A stretch of 64,000 bases of DNA from Rhododendron vialii (lineage: Eukaryota; Streptophyta; Magnoliopsida; Ericales; Ericaceae): assembly GCF_030253575.1 (NCBI RefSeq), contig NC_080567.1, positions 36,299,501-36,363,500 on the forward strand, read 5' to 3'. Numbering within the stretch: position 1 is the stretch's first letter; the number at the start of each line of letters is the position of its first letter. This document shows positions 12,201-22,940 of the stretch, piece by piece. The notes beneath the pieces are model-generated. The model was not told the DNA's origin and made no database searches. It was given only the letters and a program-made list of their open reading frames with translations. The position numbers were made by a program, and so were the translations under genes.

Positions 12201-12452
12201 CTACTCCAAGAGAGGTAAACGTATACCCTAGCCAATAAAAGTTATCTTTTTTCAAATATAAACCATTGATAATTTGCCGCTCCCAAAAAATTTCAGCTTT
12301 TCAATTGGGCGCTAGAGCCAGCAGAGGATTATATTCTTGATAAGCTATGTGAGGATGGATATTCAGATGCAGCTGTGGGGGCTAAACAGAATCCTGTCGA
12401 TGAAATAGTTCAAGACGATCAACAGTACATTGGCAACAATGTAGTTTCGTAG
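9282..12452 (+). pseudogene. Patatin-like phospholipase pseudogene (5'-truncated)
   Basis: Six exons of a plant patatin-like acyl hydrolase are readable: 9282-9425 (LAGLSAGAIVCAVIASGA, containing the GxSxG nucleophile elbow), 10259-10331 (AVLRDVLDKFLPDD), 11032-11137 (ILWRPRGLL and FTSSFIPG), 11220-11316 (YLAPRPATMFRNRLCVDGD, with the DG catalytic aspartate region), about 12124-12214 (CAFPASRLGYEGIGISPDC), and 12297-12452 (LFNWALEPAEDY, ending in TAG). Damage is clear. The third exon's acceptor reads AT (11030-11031) instead of AG. An in-frame TAG stands at 11088-11090 where the family has serine. No acceptor is evident before the fifth exon. The 5' exons with the glycine-rich oxyanion motif are missing. 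The frame is otherwise well kept, so decay is not ancient. A transcribed but non-functional gene is possible. Confidence 0.85.
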
Positions 12453-12482
12453 TACCGTTTGTCTATAAGTTCAATCTGGTTC

Positions 12483-12487
<5 letters not shown>

Positions 12488-12549
<62 letters not shown>
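12488..12549. repeat. (AG)n microsatellite
   Basis: About 31 uninterrupted AG units lie just after the lipase relic's stop codon. Apparent RERERE or SLSLSL reading frames here are microsatellite translation only. Confidence 0.97.
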
Positions 12550-12551
<2 letters not shown>

Positions 12552-12775
12552 TGTGAAAACTCGGAACCGTCCTTATTGCATTTATAAACATTGGCATAGT
12601 ATAATGTATAGTACGGGTAAATTTCTACTAGCCTTTTCATTTTTCTTTGTAGTATAGTATAGTATAGTTGTAAGTTGTAACAATGTTGGGGTTTCAAGAA
12701 ACAAGAAGAAAAGCAAAGTGTAGAAGATCAAGTTTCTCAAGAAAAAAATCATTTCCAGTTTAGCTCCAGTTGAAG

Positions 12776-12840
<65 letters not shown>
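12776..12840. repeat. (CT)n microsatellite
   Basis: About 32 CT units. This tract is the reverse complement of the (AG)n tract about 230 bp upstream, so the pair could form a hairpin of about 60 bp stem. Confidence 0.97.
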
Positions 12841-12842
<2 letters not shown>

Positions 12843-13090
12843 GAGGTTTGATACTTTGATGGTGGCGAGTCGCCTGAGGTTGCCGGAGGAGGGGAGAAAG
12901 ACGATTGAGATGAAGACATTGCTTGTTTGAGGTGTGGGTTGATGGTTTTGCATGCTAGATGTGTGTTTATATGCTAAAGTTTTTTTTTTTTTTTTCTATT
13001 TTCCTGAAGGTATATGCTGAAGGTTGGTATTGACCTGCGATTTTTTTAAATTCAATCATTAATCATACGGGGCATTTGAAAACAGAAATC

Positions 13091-13477
13091 CTATTTGCAC
13101 CGATGAATAGTGTAGGGAAACGGTACCGACCGCCGCGCGCGGCCGTCTCTGGCCACCGGACGGCCAATCCGAGCCGTCCAAAAATTTAAAAAAAAAAAAC
13201 CGAGGGGCCCAATGCGGGAATCAACGGCATCCGATGTGTGTAGGATGCTTGATTTAGACACCCTATTTTTCGTGTATATAGCACACATATATACACGAAA
13301 AATAGGGTGTCTAAATCAAGCATCCTACACACATTGGATGCCGTTGATTCCTGCGCTAGGCCTCTCGGTTTTTTTTTTTAAAATTTTTGGACGGCTCGGA
13401 TCGGCCATCCGGTGGCCGGAGACGGCCACGCGCGGCGGTCGGTACCGTTTCCCTACACTATTCATCGGTGCAAATAG
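13091..13477. mobile_element. 387-bp near-perfect palindromic foldback element
   Basis: The whole segment is one inverted repeat. The left arm begins CTATTTGCACCGATGAATAG at 13091 and the right arm ends with its exact reverse complement at 13477. The axis is near 13284 in an AT-rich loop. Arms of about 190 bp differ at only a handful of sites (for example the GCGCGCGG/CGCGCGG tract and CCGATGTG/CCAATGTG). The 10-bp sequence CATTTGAAAA occurs on both sides (13073-13082 and 13485-13494), as expected for a 9-10-bp Mutator-type target duplication, although a few unpaired bases lie between each copy and the palindrome. No transposase is encoded. Confidence 0.8.
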
Positions 13478-13494
13478 CACCACTCATTTGAAAA

Positions 13495-14319
13495 ATGTAT
13501 CAGGTTTGCATTTGGACATAGGGATGTCAATAATGGACCAGATTCAATTCGAATCCGATCTAAATCGATCCAATTTAATCAAAATATGATAAGAGTTGAT
13601 AATCTGTTTAATCCGAATCCTAAAATCCAAAAATAACCGATCAGTACCGACCTTAGGTTGGTAACTAGACCAACCCTATCATTTCTTCCACAAGTTCATA
13701 ATTTTTCAGAATTTTACTCACAGTCCACACAAAACAAATTTGGACTTTAGTCAGCATTCAAACTCCCGAATAACATTCATTTCCCTCTAAATTAATTTCA
13801 CCTTCTACATTTGATTAAGGTAAGATAGCAAAGAACCATGTCGTATCTGAAATAATTACTACATAAGATGAAAATAAAGCTGATCGTGATAGTCTTCAAT
13901 GTAAGACATAAAATCAAAAGAAAATGGATACTCTCCCGTCGTACTTTTGGGCTTGAGGGGACAGTTCAGACTTCAGATTGTGACCGTCCATTTGCTGCAA
14001 TGAGCAATTAAAATTTGCTCAAAAACTCTTTTTTCATAGAAGAGTTTTGAACAAATCTGAATCACTTACAATTGCAATGTAGAATGTCTCCTCCAGTCCA
14101 TAAGTACGACTAGAGAAGATCATTTCCCCCAACCTAGCTAGCTGGCGCACAATACCACCAGCATGGCCCCCAGAGCTAACATGAACGGTGACTACCCGTC
14201 ACCGCCACCGCCACCCGAATCGAGGATACCAACCTTCTAATCTAGCCCTATGCAAGTATTGCTTGCTTGCACGCACTCTCCCTCATCGTGACACAACCCG
14301 AGTAGGCCCCACACACACA
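13495..14319. other. Intergenic, nothing recognised
   Basis: AT-rich sequence without a supportable gene. A short proline-codon stretch near 14190-14220 (GTCACCGCCACCGCCACCC) does not continue into a domain. Confidence 0.5.
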
Positions 14320-14890
14320 CTCTCTCTTTCTCTCTTTCCTCTGCATTTTCTGTTTTGTTCGTACTGTCCTACCACCCTCGTTGTTTTCCAAATTCACACA
14401 CAAAAACCCCCCACGCACCAACCTTACAAACACACTCCTCTGCATTTTCAGTTTTTGTTCGCACTGTTCTCCCATTGAAATTCACCCTCGCATCTGCATT
14501 TACACAGACGTATAAAGTCGTCGTGACCTAACAACTAATAGCCTGATTTCTGTATCTACAGATATGGCTTGCTCTCTCTCATCACCATCACAGATTCGTA
14601 AGCCTCTCTCTCTCTCTCACACACACACTCCTCTGCATTTTCAGTTTTTGTTCGCACTGTACTCCCATTGAAATTCACCCCGTTGCCAAACTCACGCACA
14701 CGCACCCTACGCACTATATTGCGTGCTCTCTTTCTCTCATTGTCAAATACTCCTACTCGAATAAGACTTATACGCATATACACAGTCATATAAAGTCGTC
14801 GTGACCTAACAACAGCCTAATTTCTGTATGACTGTATCTACAGGTATGGCTTGCTCTCTCTCATCATCATCATAGACTCGTAAGCCCCTC
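14320..14890. repeat. Direct repeats of a leader-like sequence
   Basis: A unit recurs with the order CCTCTGCATTTTC, TTTTGTTCGCACTGT, CCCATTGAAATTCACC, TATAAAGTCGTCGTGACCTAA, ATCTACAG, and ATGGCTTGCTCTCTCTCATC. The last part appears at 14562-14582 and 14844-14863, and the first part three times (near 14340, 14439 and 14632). It looks like a duplicated promoter or 5' leader plus the first codons of a gene (Met-Ala-Cys-Ser-Leu-Ser-Ser). No downstream exon is recognised, and the second copy reaches a stop within about ten codons. Confidence 0.6.
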
Positions 14891-14987
14891 TCACTCATCG
14901 TGTGTTGTTCTGTTTTCAAGTAATTCTATGGATACACATAGATGGAACCCGGGGTCATGGGTGTGTACGCATAATTGCTTAAAGCCC

Positions 14988-15104
14988 CCTGTAGTGACCC
15001 AGTGGTGAGGCATTTGACCATCCGTTTCCACAATGGACATATCTGAATGATCGATTGTAGAAACTTACAATTTGATGCCTCACCATAGAAAGCCTCACTA
15101 CAGG
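14988..15104. mobile_element. 117-bp MITE
   Basis: CCTGTAGTGACCCAGTGGTG at 14988 and its imperfect reverse complement ending CCTCACTACAGG at 15104 form terminal inverted repeats that also share a GGTGAGGCAT/ATGCCTCACC block. The core is non-coding. Confidence 0.6.
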
Positions 15105-18100
15105 ACCCTGTTTCCACACGGACCCCGTTCCCACACGTACATCGGTCCGTGGAGCCCACTTACGGGCCCTACAAGAACAATCTGAGCCGTTCATTAGTTT
15201 TCCAATAAATACTGTAGTTAAGTAGCTTTGAAAAAAAATAGTCCAATTGGAGAACTGGAAGTCCTTGATCCAACGTTTCAGTTTATGTGAACGAAAATTG
15301 AAACATTGGATCGAGCACTTGCTATCATTGGAATAACTATCTTAAAATTAATGAACAATTCAGATTACTAGGGCCAGAGAACATCTGACCTACAGACGAG
15401 AGGTCTAGAACTATGCATTGGACACCTTACTCAATTGGAGTCTCTCACACACTTACATGGACTCTTTCTTCATCACTTACATAAGGTCACTCCTCTCCTA
15501 ATTATAGAGACCAATAGAATTTTCAAGGGACAAGTCTAGAACAAGGATTCTAGTATTAGCCAGAAACTGCTAGTACGTTCTAGTATACTCCAAAATATTC
15601 TGGAAGACTAGCATATCTAGAACTTTCCAGAGCACTCTAGAGAGGTCTAGATGTTTCCGGAAGTTTCTGGAGAGATCTGGAAAATCCCAAGAGAGTTGGT
15701 GATGATCTTTAACAAAACAAGGAACCAAAAATAGGAAAAATAGTTGCAGCATGAAGGAGAATCCCAAAAACTCAATAAAGAAAGACGGCGATTCTTTGAG
15801 GAGTATCAAATTGAAGAACCAGATTACGAGCATAATCAATGCATGGATGCCTTTGATAGTGCTCCAACTATAAGTAGACTTGCGTTTTTATCACACGCTA
15901 AACATTGAACCACCAAAAGTACTAAAAAAGAACAGTAGTTTCTGGTTGTCATACGTGACAACTTAATTGAGGATAAATGAATCTGATTTAAGAGAAACTT
16001 TCAAGGGTACAAAGGAAGGAAGAGTTTTACTATTTTGTGTCCGTGGCATCCATGGCAGCTGCAGAGGTGGCTTATGGAGGGATGTCCAAACTGACAATCA
16101 TGAAGATTAGGTCAACCTATGAGATAGTGCATTTTAACTCATTAGTGAAAGAGAAAGAAGCAGGTGAAACATTCACTCACTGCCATTATTGTTCACATTC
16201 CCGACCCCATTGGAGCTCCCAAGGCCGTTAAGAGGAAGCACGGTTACTGAGCTCTGAAATGAATTGGAATGCAAGCCATGAGTTTTAAACACAAATAAAC
16301 GGGAAACAACATTAAACAAATCAGAGGACCACATAACTCTGTTAGAAAGCAAAATTTTAGAGAAACGTTAACTGTATAGTAATTAATTTGAGAATCTGGG
16401 TTACAAAAGTGGACCCCACACATGCAAAAAGATTGAGAGAAAACAGATAATACAGGGCAACATGTCAGCAACCAGATAGTAGCTAAACAGGTCATTGAAA
16501 TTTAGAGATTGGGAGAAAGAAGCTATTTCTTGGATTAGAGAAGACTGAACTGCGCAGTGCGTATAAGATTTCAAGTCACTAATAAGGAAGAGAAAATATG
16601 CCCCTGATCATGAAAACAAAATCCAATTTGGCGGAATCACTTCAAAAGCTAAATAAACTAAAATACCAAAAAGGAGCATTCCCCATAAAAACTCAGTTAA
16701 ACTGCACCTACAATGAGATCTGTGTAAAGAACTGCTGTGACATTCACTCTCTCGAAAAACAAAAACAACACTACAAGAGAGGAAAAAAAGGGCAGGGGGG
16801 TTGAGCCTGAATAAGACGCACCAATCCTTAGACAGAATCTTACTCAAGCATGAGTCAAAATTGGGATGAGTCACTCCCATGGGCAAACTTAAATTTGGGT
16901 CAAATGCCACATGTCATCTTTTGGCTAAATGGTAAAAGAAGAAGGTTTCATGAAAATGAAATTTGTCGTGTTTCATGAAAACAAATAGACCGTGTTATAT
17001 TTCTCCTTGAGTAAAATTACTAGAATTTTGATCGCAAAAGCTTAGAATGCTTCATAAAATGCTAGCTTAAACTTGGTAGTCTAGGTCTTTGTCTCCCAAG
17101 TGCTTGGCTGTCACTTTCTCAGATGCACATGGCATATGTAATTAAGTAGTGCATTATGGGTGAAAAGTGCCATTAGGAACTTAGTTCATGAAATTGCCCA
17201 TATCTGAGACGCATATTGCATATGTGATTCAACATATCTCTATACTAAGGAAGCACCAATTAGAGATATTGTTATAACATCAGCAATGTGTTTTATGTAG
17301 TTAGACAATCATTAGCTTTTCTTGAAAGTGTATTCATTCTTTCTGTTATAGGGTTTTACGCTATCTTATTACCTTTAGACAAAGATTTGTGGCAAGTCTT
17401 TGGCGGTTTTTTTGGGTATGAGTTCTTTCTGTGATTGTTTTATTTGCTTCGGCATGCATGGTCATGAGGCAATAGTTGTAGCAACTAATTACACTATAAT
17501 GATACGCCCAAACCCCTTGCACATAATTTTTCCAGTCTAGCTTGGCACCTGTTTTTTGGCTTCCCTTTAGCTTTGCCAAGTTCTTTTTTTTTTACATGCT
17601 TTTTATCAAATGAAGCATATAGGGAGTTAGTTATTCCTGCGCTTAGGCTTCTTCTCTACCTTTCATTTGTTGTTGATACAGTGACTAAGGGGGAGCCACA
17701 AGAAGGATAATTGAAATACTCCAAATCTTTGACTCTACTACCTATACCAGTGGATCATTTATAGAGGTGTGTGATCAAATGCTAACCTTCTATGCCTCTG
17801 ACTCTGGTTCTTTCGCCTTCTTTAGTTTGCTTCGTGAAACTGGATGACCCCTTTGTGTTTGTTCATGGTTTTTTCTTTTGGAAATAAAGTAAAAGGATTG
17901 AGGAGGAAAATAGCATTTTAGTAATGTTTGTTGAAATGAATTCTGTAATGGTTGTTCATTCATGAGTTAAGCTAGGCCATTGCTTGAAATTTGGTCTAAT
18001 GGGTAACCGAATTGTATGACAGAATGCATGAATGAGATATTGATTTGAGAGTAATGTGATTATGAATAAAAACCGTGTCCTTGGAAGTTATGGTAGTTCA

Positions 18101-18946
18101 TTTTAGTTGTGTTCAAAACGAAATGCGCCAGGCAATTCCTAGTACTATGATAACATGTGTCATTCATACGCACTAGAAAAAAAAAATATCGAAATTCTGT
18201 TCCTATAAAAATTAGCATGAACCAAAAACATGATCTTTCAAAAAATTCTCTTTCTTCTAATTCGATCCCCTCTGAGTCCTAATCCCGACTCCGCCGCGTG
18301 GATCTCTAACACTGATTCAAATAAGAAGACGTTCAAAAACCACAAATCACGACTTTTGAACCTCGTACAAGATCTACCTAACAGTGAATTCTCCCGAAAG
18401 ATTAGATCTTTTTTTTGTTGTCGTTGTTGTTGAGACGATAAAGGAGATTAATAACCTATATGCATGCTTTTTAAAAACAAGATATAACTGGCAGTATAAA
18501 AGAAAAAGAAACATCCATGGTTGAGGACTTGCCTGTATAGCCATCATCAACTTGCTTTTCCGATCTTGATTTTAACGACGGCAGAGGCTCGACGGTGGAA
18601 TGTCAACTTTTCAGTTCTATATGGGTTTCGTAGGAGTACAAATTCTGGGCCCCCTTCATAACAAGGAGTGTACGAGTTCGGAGCCCTGCGCAACAAGGAG
18701 GGTACAAGATAACCTCGTGTAAGTCTTAACCCGCCGGAACTTAAAAAAAACATAGGAGTTGTAGCGATAGACGTACTGTAGTAGTAAATGAACTCCTTTT
18801 TGGGGAAAATTTTCAAAAAAAACCTTCTGAATTTTCAGTCAATTCGTAAAAAATACATAAATTTTAATTAATGACAAAAAAACACCTCAATTTATCATTC
18901 CGTTAGCGAATAGGCCCTGCTATGACTATGGTTTTCTATTTTAAGG
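15105..18946. other. Intergenic, no gene recognised
   Basis: About 3.8 kb of AT-rich DNA. Short open frames at 16037-16231 (+), 16608-16910 (-) and 17361-17579 (-) have no recognisable motif, no consistent splice context and low-complexity ends, so none is called. A decayed transposon or old gene relic cannot be excluded. Confidence 0.5.
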
Positions 18947-19037
18947 AGAGCAATCAAAAGTAATTGCAATGACTATGGTTTTCTATTTTAAGGATAACAT
19001 CTAAAAATCAGATACATGTTACCGCATATTTAACATA

Positions 19038-19501
19038 TGATGCAGGAGCAAAATAATGATAATCGGGAAATGAAGAGTTATCTTACTTATTTTTGAAGTG
19101 TCTTTTGGTTTCTAATCAATGTCTTTTAGTTTTTGGTCCCAGTATTTTATTAGTATATATGTGTCTTAACTTTCTAGTAAGTTGTGTCTTTGGTTTAATA
19201 GTGATATATGGATTTGAAAGGTTTGTGTTGGAAAATGTCTAGCATTTATTAGGAGTCGAAGAGTCATCTCTTGTAATGCCTATAAATAAGTAATCGAATG
19301 AAATGAGAAAAAGAGTTTTGAGTTTATGAAAAAATTTTGCAAGTGCGTCTTGCTTGGAATGAGTGATTCCTCCAATAATTAAGTGTGTGACTTGGTCGCC
19401 TGAGTGGCATTCGCAATTAATAGCATTGAGTGGCATCTACTACCCTCGGTCGAGTGGCATCCCGGGACTATCCTGAACGTCGCGGGTCTCGGTCTGCGTC
19501 A
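19038..19501. mobile_element. Solo LTR (~464 bp)
   Basis: Comparison with copy 1 shows an inserted segment starting TGATGCAGG and ending CTGCGTCA, that is TG...CA termini, within a site that in copy 1 reads AACATCATTT. Flanking 5-mers are ACATA on the left and ACATC on the right, a target duplication with one change. A TATAAATA box lies at about 19280 and a polyadenylation-like AATGAAATGAG follows, as in a retrotransposon LTR. No internal region or second LTR is present, so recombination to a solo LTR is inferred. Confidence 0.6.
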
Positions 19502-19856
19502 ACATCATTTTTTCATTTGGGTAGAAATAAATTAAACCAAAAAAAAATATAGATAAAGTGTAAATTTTAGGATACAAACAAATATTTAACCAAGACCCAT
19601 TATTTTCTCTTCAGCGAAGGAACCACAATTGATTGTCAATGGTTTCTTCACCTTTAAAATTACAAACAAAGTCGACAATAAAGAAACTAACGAAAAAATT
19701 GGTGAAGGTACTGACGATGAAGCATTCCACTACCCATAAATATTTGAAAGAAATAATTTTGTTGGCAGTGGAAGTCTTCACCGTGTTTTCACCGTCATGT
19801 ACCTTCGCCATTTTTTGGTTAGATTAAATTGTTCACTTTCTTTGTTATTTCCTGCC

Positions 19857-21068
19857 ATTATTCAATTCTTCGTTTCGTAGTTTAAAAATAGATTATTCGT
19901 TTGAGGAGCTCCTGTCCCCATTTTTTAGAAATAAAAAATCATTGGAGGTACTATTGTACCTTGCTTCTGTAGAACTATTTTTTCGGCTTAAGTAATCTGC
20001 TTCAGAATCAACTCAATTTTCTTTGCATTGACTTGTCTACTACGTGCTCTCATCTTGAATCTGAAGCCCTCCTTCAACAACTTCGGGGGCAAATGTTAGC
20101 CCGAATAATTGATACATATAAGTGGGCCATCTAGACAAATCATTTAGATTTGATATGGACTGAAAGGTGTTGATGGAAGGAATGTTACTGAAGCTATTGA
20201 CGGTCGGTTTCCTATGCTGAACTACAATCTGGTGTTGCAGTTTCCTTAAATTGGCGCTTTTGGACAGTTTATTGTATTGCTTATGAAGTACTTTCTTCTG
20301 TTATCCAGCATCCAAATAAGAGTTGAAATGAGCCTTAGAATAGTGTTTCCCTTTTGCTTTTCACTTCAGTTAGTGCTCCACTTGGTGTGCTTCACTTCAA
20401 TTGCTTCCAAGTACTTTTGCTTTGTCTAACCTTCGTAAACTTTATTACAATGGCAAGCTTTTGAACTTCTACACATAAGCCTGTATAATTTGCACCAGTG
20501 CAACTTCAACAACAAATCCTTTCAGTATATGTAATCAACTTCTATGACTATTTCAATGTGTGCAACTTTCTTACATAACTACCAACTGAATTCTCAACTT
20601 TCAAAACCTTGGATTAATGTCATTACAACACCAACTACTCTTCCTGTGATAAATCAGAAGTTTCGATGGGCATGATATTCGTGCTGTGCACAAAGTACTA
20701 GATCAATGCATGACAACGAACTTTAAATGGAATTAACTTTGAATGTCGGTGGCAGTTTATTTTTGTTCTCATTTTTGTAATCCATGCATCATATTTTAAT
20801 AGTAAGACTCGAACTCTGGTATCACACTCACTAATAGAGTACATTTTGCCTCATGTTCACATGGTGTGATTCCTTTTAGTCAAGATCGAGGTGTTCTATT
20901 TGTTTTTGATAGGCAAGGTGTTCTATTCTTTGGGTTATTTCCCTTAAAACTTGTATTTCCAGCATTAACATTAATAGCAACACTAATCTCCCTTAAATCA
21001 AAACCTGTCCTCTCACGGGCATGACCGCATGACATTCGTGCCTTGCACATGGCTGCACCTAGTTAAAG
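19857..21068. other. ~1.2-kb insertion relative to copy 1
   Basis: Copy 1 runs straight from TTTGTTATTT to the AAAGG...AATCATTGACAATC segment, whereas copy 2 has about 1.2 kb of extra AT-rich DNA here. I find no open frame, terminal repeat or RNA fold that identifies it. It may be a decayed element, or a deletion in copy 1. Confidence 0.5.
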
Positions 21069-21187
21069 GAAAGAAAATCATTGACAATCGATTCCTTAGC
21101 CGAGAAGAAAATGATCGCTAGATATTTGTTCGTATTCTAAAATTAACATTTTTTATATTTTTTATTTTGATTAGGGTAGTGAATTTC

Positions 21188-21429
21188 AGGGCCCGTTCCA
21201 GTTTCTATCTTAACATTCTTTTTCAAAAAGAAAGTAATTTCAAGCTCAAGTATAATAAAAATGAAAAATAATGTTTCAATTTTTTTACATCGTTTAAAAG
21301 ATCTCAATGAGATCTATCAAATAAGATCTATATTTGTAGGAAAATTATTTGCGTAAACACTTGATTTTTGAGCTTGAAATTACCTTCTTTTTTAAAAAGA
21401 AGGTTAAGAAAGAAACTGGAACGGGCCCT
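21188..21429. mobile_element. 242-bp MITE, TIR AGGGCCCGTTCCAGTTTCT
   Basis: Left end AGGGCCCGTTCCAGTTTCTA and right end, read in reverse complement, AGGGCCCGTTCCAGTTTCTT continue as paired arms through CTTAAC, TTCTTTTT, GTAATTTCAAGCTCAA (about 60 bp with few mismatches). The core is AT-rich and non-coding. No convincing target duplication could be read because both flanks are T-rich. Confidence 0.75.
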
Positions 21430-21434
21430 CTTTT

Positions 21435-21858
21435 TTTGATTAGCAAGATAATGGTAGAAAATGCAAGAAAGAAAAAAAAAATACTTTTTTGTGTTCACTT
21501 AGTAAGAATATCCTAGAAAGTGATAGAAAATGAATTTTCATGTACAATCCTCTAAAGTATGAGAGCTTGCTTTACTTTTTTTCACAAAATGTGTAGGAAA
21601 ATTAATTTTCTCGAGAAAATTAACCACAATTACTCTAACTTCCTCCTTTATCCTCTTCTCTCCACATTTTATCTTCTAATTTTGACAATTATATTCCCTC
21701 CAAATAAGAATATCTTATTTTCTCTATTATTTTCTTGTAAATTTTTTATTCTAATCAAACAGATGTGAGAAAAAAAATAATTTTTCTTTTTCTTTTCTTT
21801 CACTTCACTCCACTTTTTATCATTTTCACTTTTTATTTTATTTTTCTCGCTAATCAAA
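21435..21858. mobile_element. MITE with TTTGATTAGC termini
   Basis: TTTGATTAGCAAG at 21435 is matched by the reverse complement GTTTGATTAGCGAG at the right end near 21858. The interior is T-rich and non-coding. It lies directly next to the 242-bp MITE, suggesting nested or adjacent insertion. Confidence 0.5.
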
Positions 21859-22274
21859 CGGACCCTAATGGATATAACTTGAATATAAAAAAGAAAGTGT
21901 GAAAATTATTATTTTATTTTCATCTATTTCTAATTGTTCGTAGGAATGATGTTGAATCTGTGTCAACATGAATGGGGTTTGTTCAGCGTGAAAACACGGA
22001 CTTTGTTGGACAATCGGATCCTCATAAACACTAATCGAATTTAAACATATTCCCAGCACAACCTATACGTGAAGCCCTTAGCTTTTATTACAAAAATACT
22101 ACTCATACAATAATTCAAAATATAACATTAAATATAATTTCTCACATACATGTGGGCTCCACACATACTACTATATGTAGGCTTCACATATATGTGAAAG
22201 ATTATATAAATTATTGTGTTTAAATTAATGTGTAAGTAGCATTGTCCCTTCCATAATTGTTGCATAGAAATTTA

Positions 22275-22470
22275 GGCTCTGTTTGGAACTCAGAGAAAAG
22301 AAAAAAAAGAAAAGAAAAATTAACTCCTATTGTTTGGTTGTCGAGAAAGAGAGAAAAAAATAAAATTTTTAAATATAATAAATAATAAATTTTTCCTCCA
22401 ATCTTCCTCTCATTTTTCTTTTCTTTTATTTTCCTTCCCTTTCTTTTCCTTTCCATAAGTTCCAGCCTTA
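22275..22470. mobile_element. MITE with TGTTTGGAACT termini
   Basis: GCTCTGTTTGGAACTCAGAG at the left and CCATAAGTTCCAGCC at the right form short inverted ends around an AAGAAAAG-rich core. A sequence with very similar ends lies at 56400-56590 (GTTTGTTTGGAACTTGTG...AAGTTCCAAACATAG), indicating a family. Confidence 0.5.
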
Positions 22471-22612
22471 GTAAAGTTTATATACTCCTACACAAACTAA
22501 ACGACGGGGAACTTCGACTATTCTACAATCTACACAGCTCTACGGCCAACGTGTTACACGTACGACGATACAACACACAGTAACCACGAATTTTCACCTT
22601 TCTTTCCCACGC

Positions 22613-22616
<4 letters not shown>

Positions 22617-22644
<28 letters not shown>
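22617..22644 (+). promoter_or_regulatory. CT-rich tract upstream of the sorting nexin gene
   Basis: About 13 CT units lie some 300 bp before the ATG at 22941, in sequence that probably forms the promoter or 5' untranslated leader. CT/GA tracts near plant start sites can bind BPC (GAGA-binding) factors; that role is inferred here. Confidence 0.4.
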
Positions 22645-22940
22645 CGCCAGACCAACTGACGACCAGACAACACCACGCCCAGGAAATATCCTCAGAACAA
22701 AGACGACGAAGAAGGCGTCACACTCTCGTGGTTGCTTCCACATCATTTCTCCGACGAGGTCAAAGGTCTCCAGACATAGAATCACTAATAAACAAACCTA
22801 TTTATTTATTTTTTAATGCTTATCTCTCGAAATTTTTCCAGTGTGTTTCGTCGTTGGAAGATTCGAACTTTGTCTATTGTACATTCAAAGTCGGCTCTCT
22901 TTTGGGATCAATTTTGTGTTTTGTAAAGAAAGTTGAGACA

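Larger units (their letters stand above)
18947..22600. repeat. Duplicated block, copy 2 (split by insertions)
   Basis: Pieces collinear with 4921-6175 occur at 18947-19037, 19502-19856, about 21069-21187, about 21925-22080 and about 22530-22600, separated by a solo LTR, a ~1.2-kb insertion and several MITEs. The 22530-22600 piece (CAGCTCTACGGCCAACGTG onward) ends only ~20 bp before the CT-rich leader of the sorting nexin gene. The duplicated DNA therefore includes that gene's proximal upstream region. Confidence 0.75.

Noticed and set aside
12582-12953. Minus-strand open frame encoding a long Arg-Glu repeat
   Set aside because: It is translation of the (CT)n/(GA)n microsatellite with unrelated flanks. 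No domain or splice context.
13091-13589. Open frames on both strands around 13.1-13.6 kb
   Set aside because: They arise from the palindrome: both frames encode the same IYTKNRVS/LFFVYIAHIY-type sequence read in opposite arms.
22728-22940. Upstream in-frame extension of the sorting nexin
   Set aside because: The frame opens at GTG with no ATG before 22941, and MKAAETLQDLIEE matches the usual family start.
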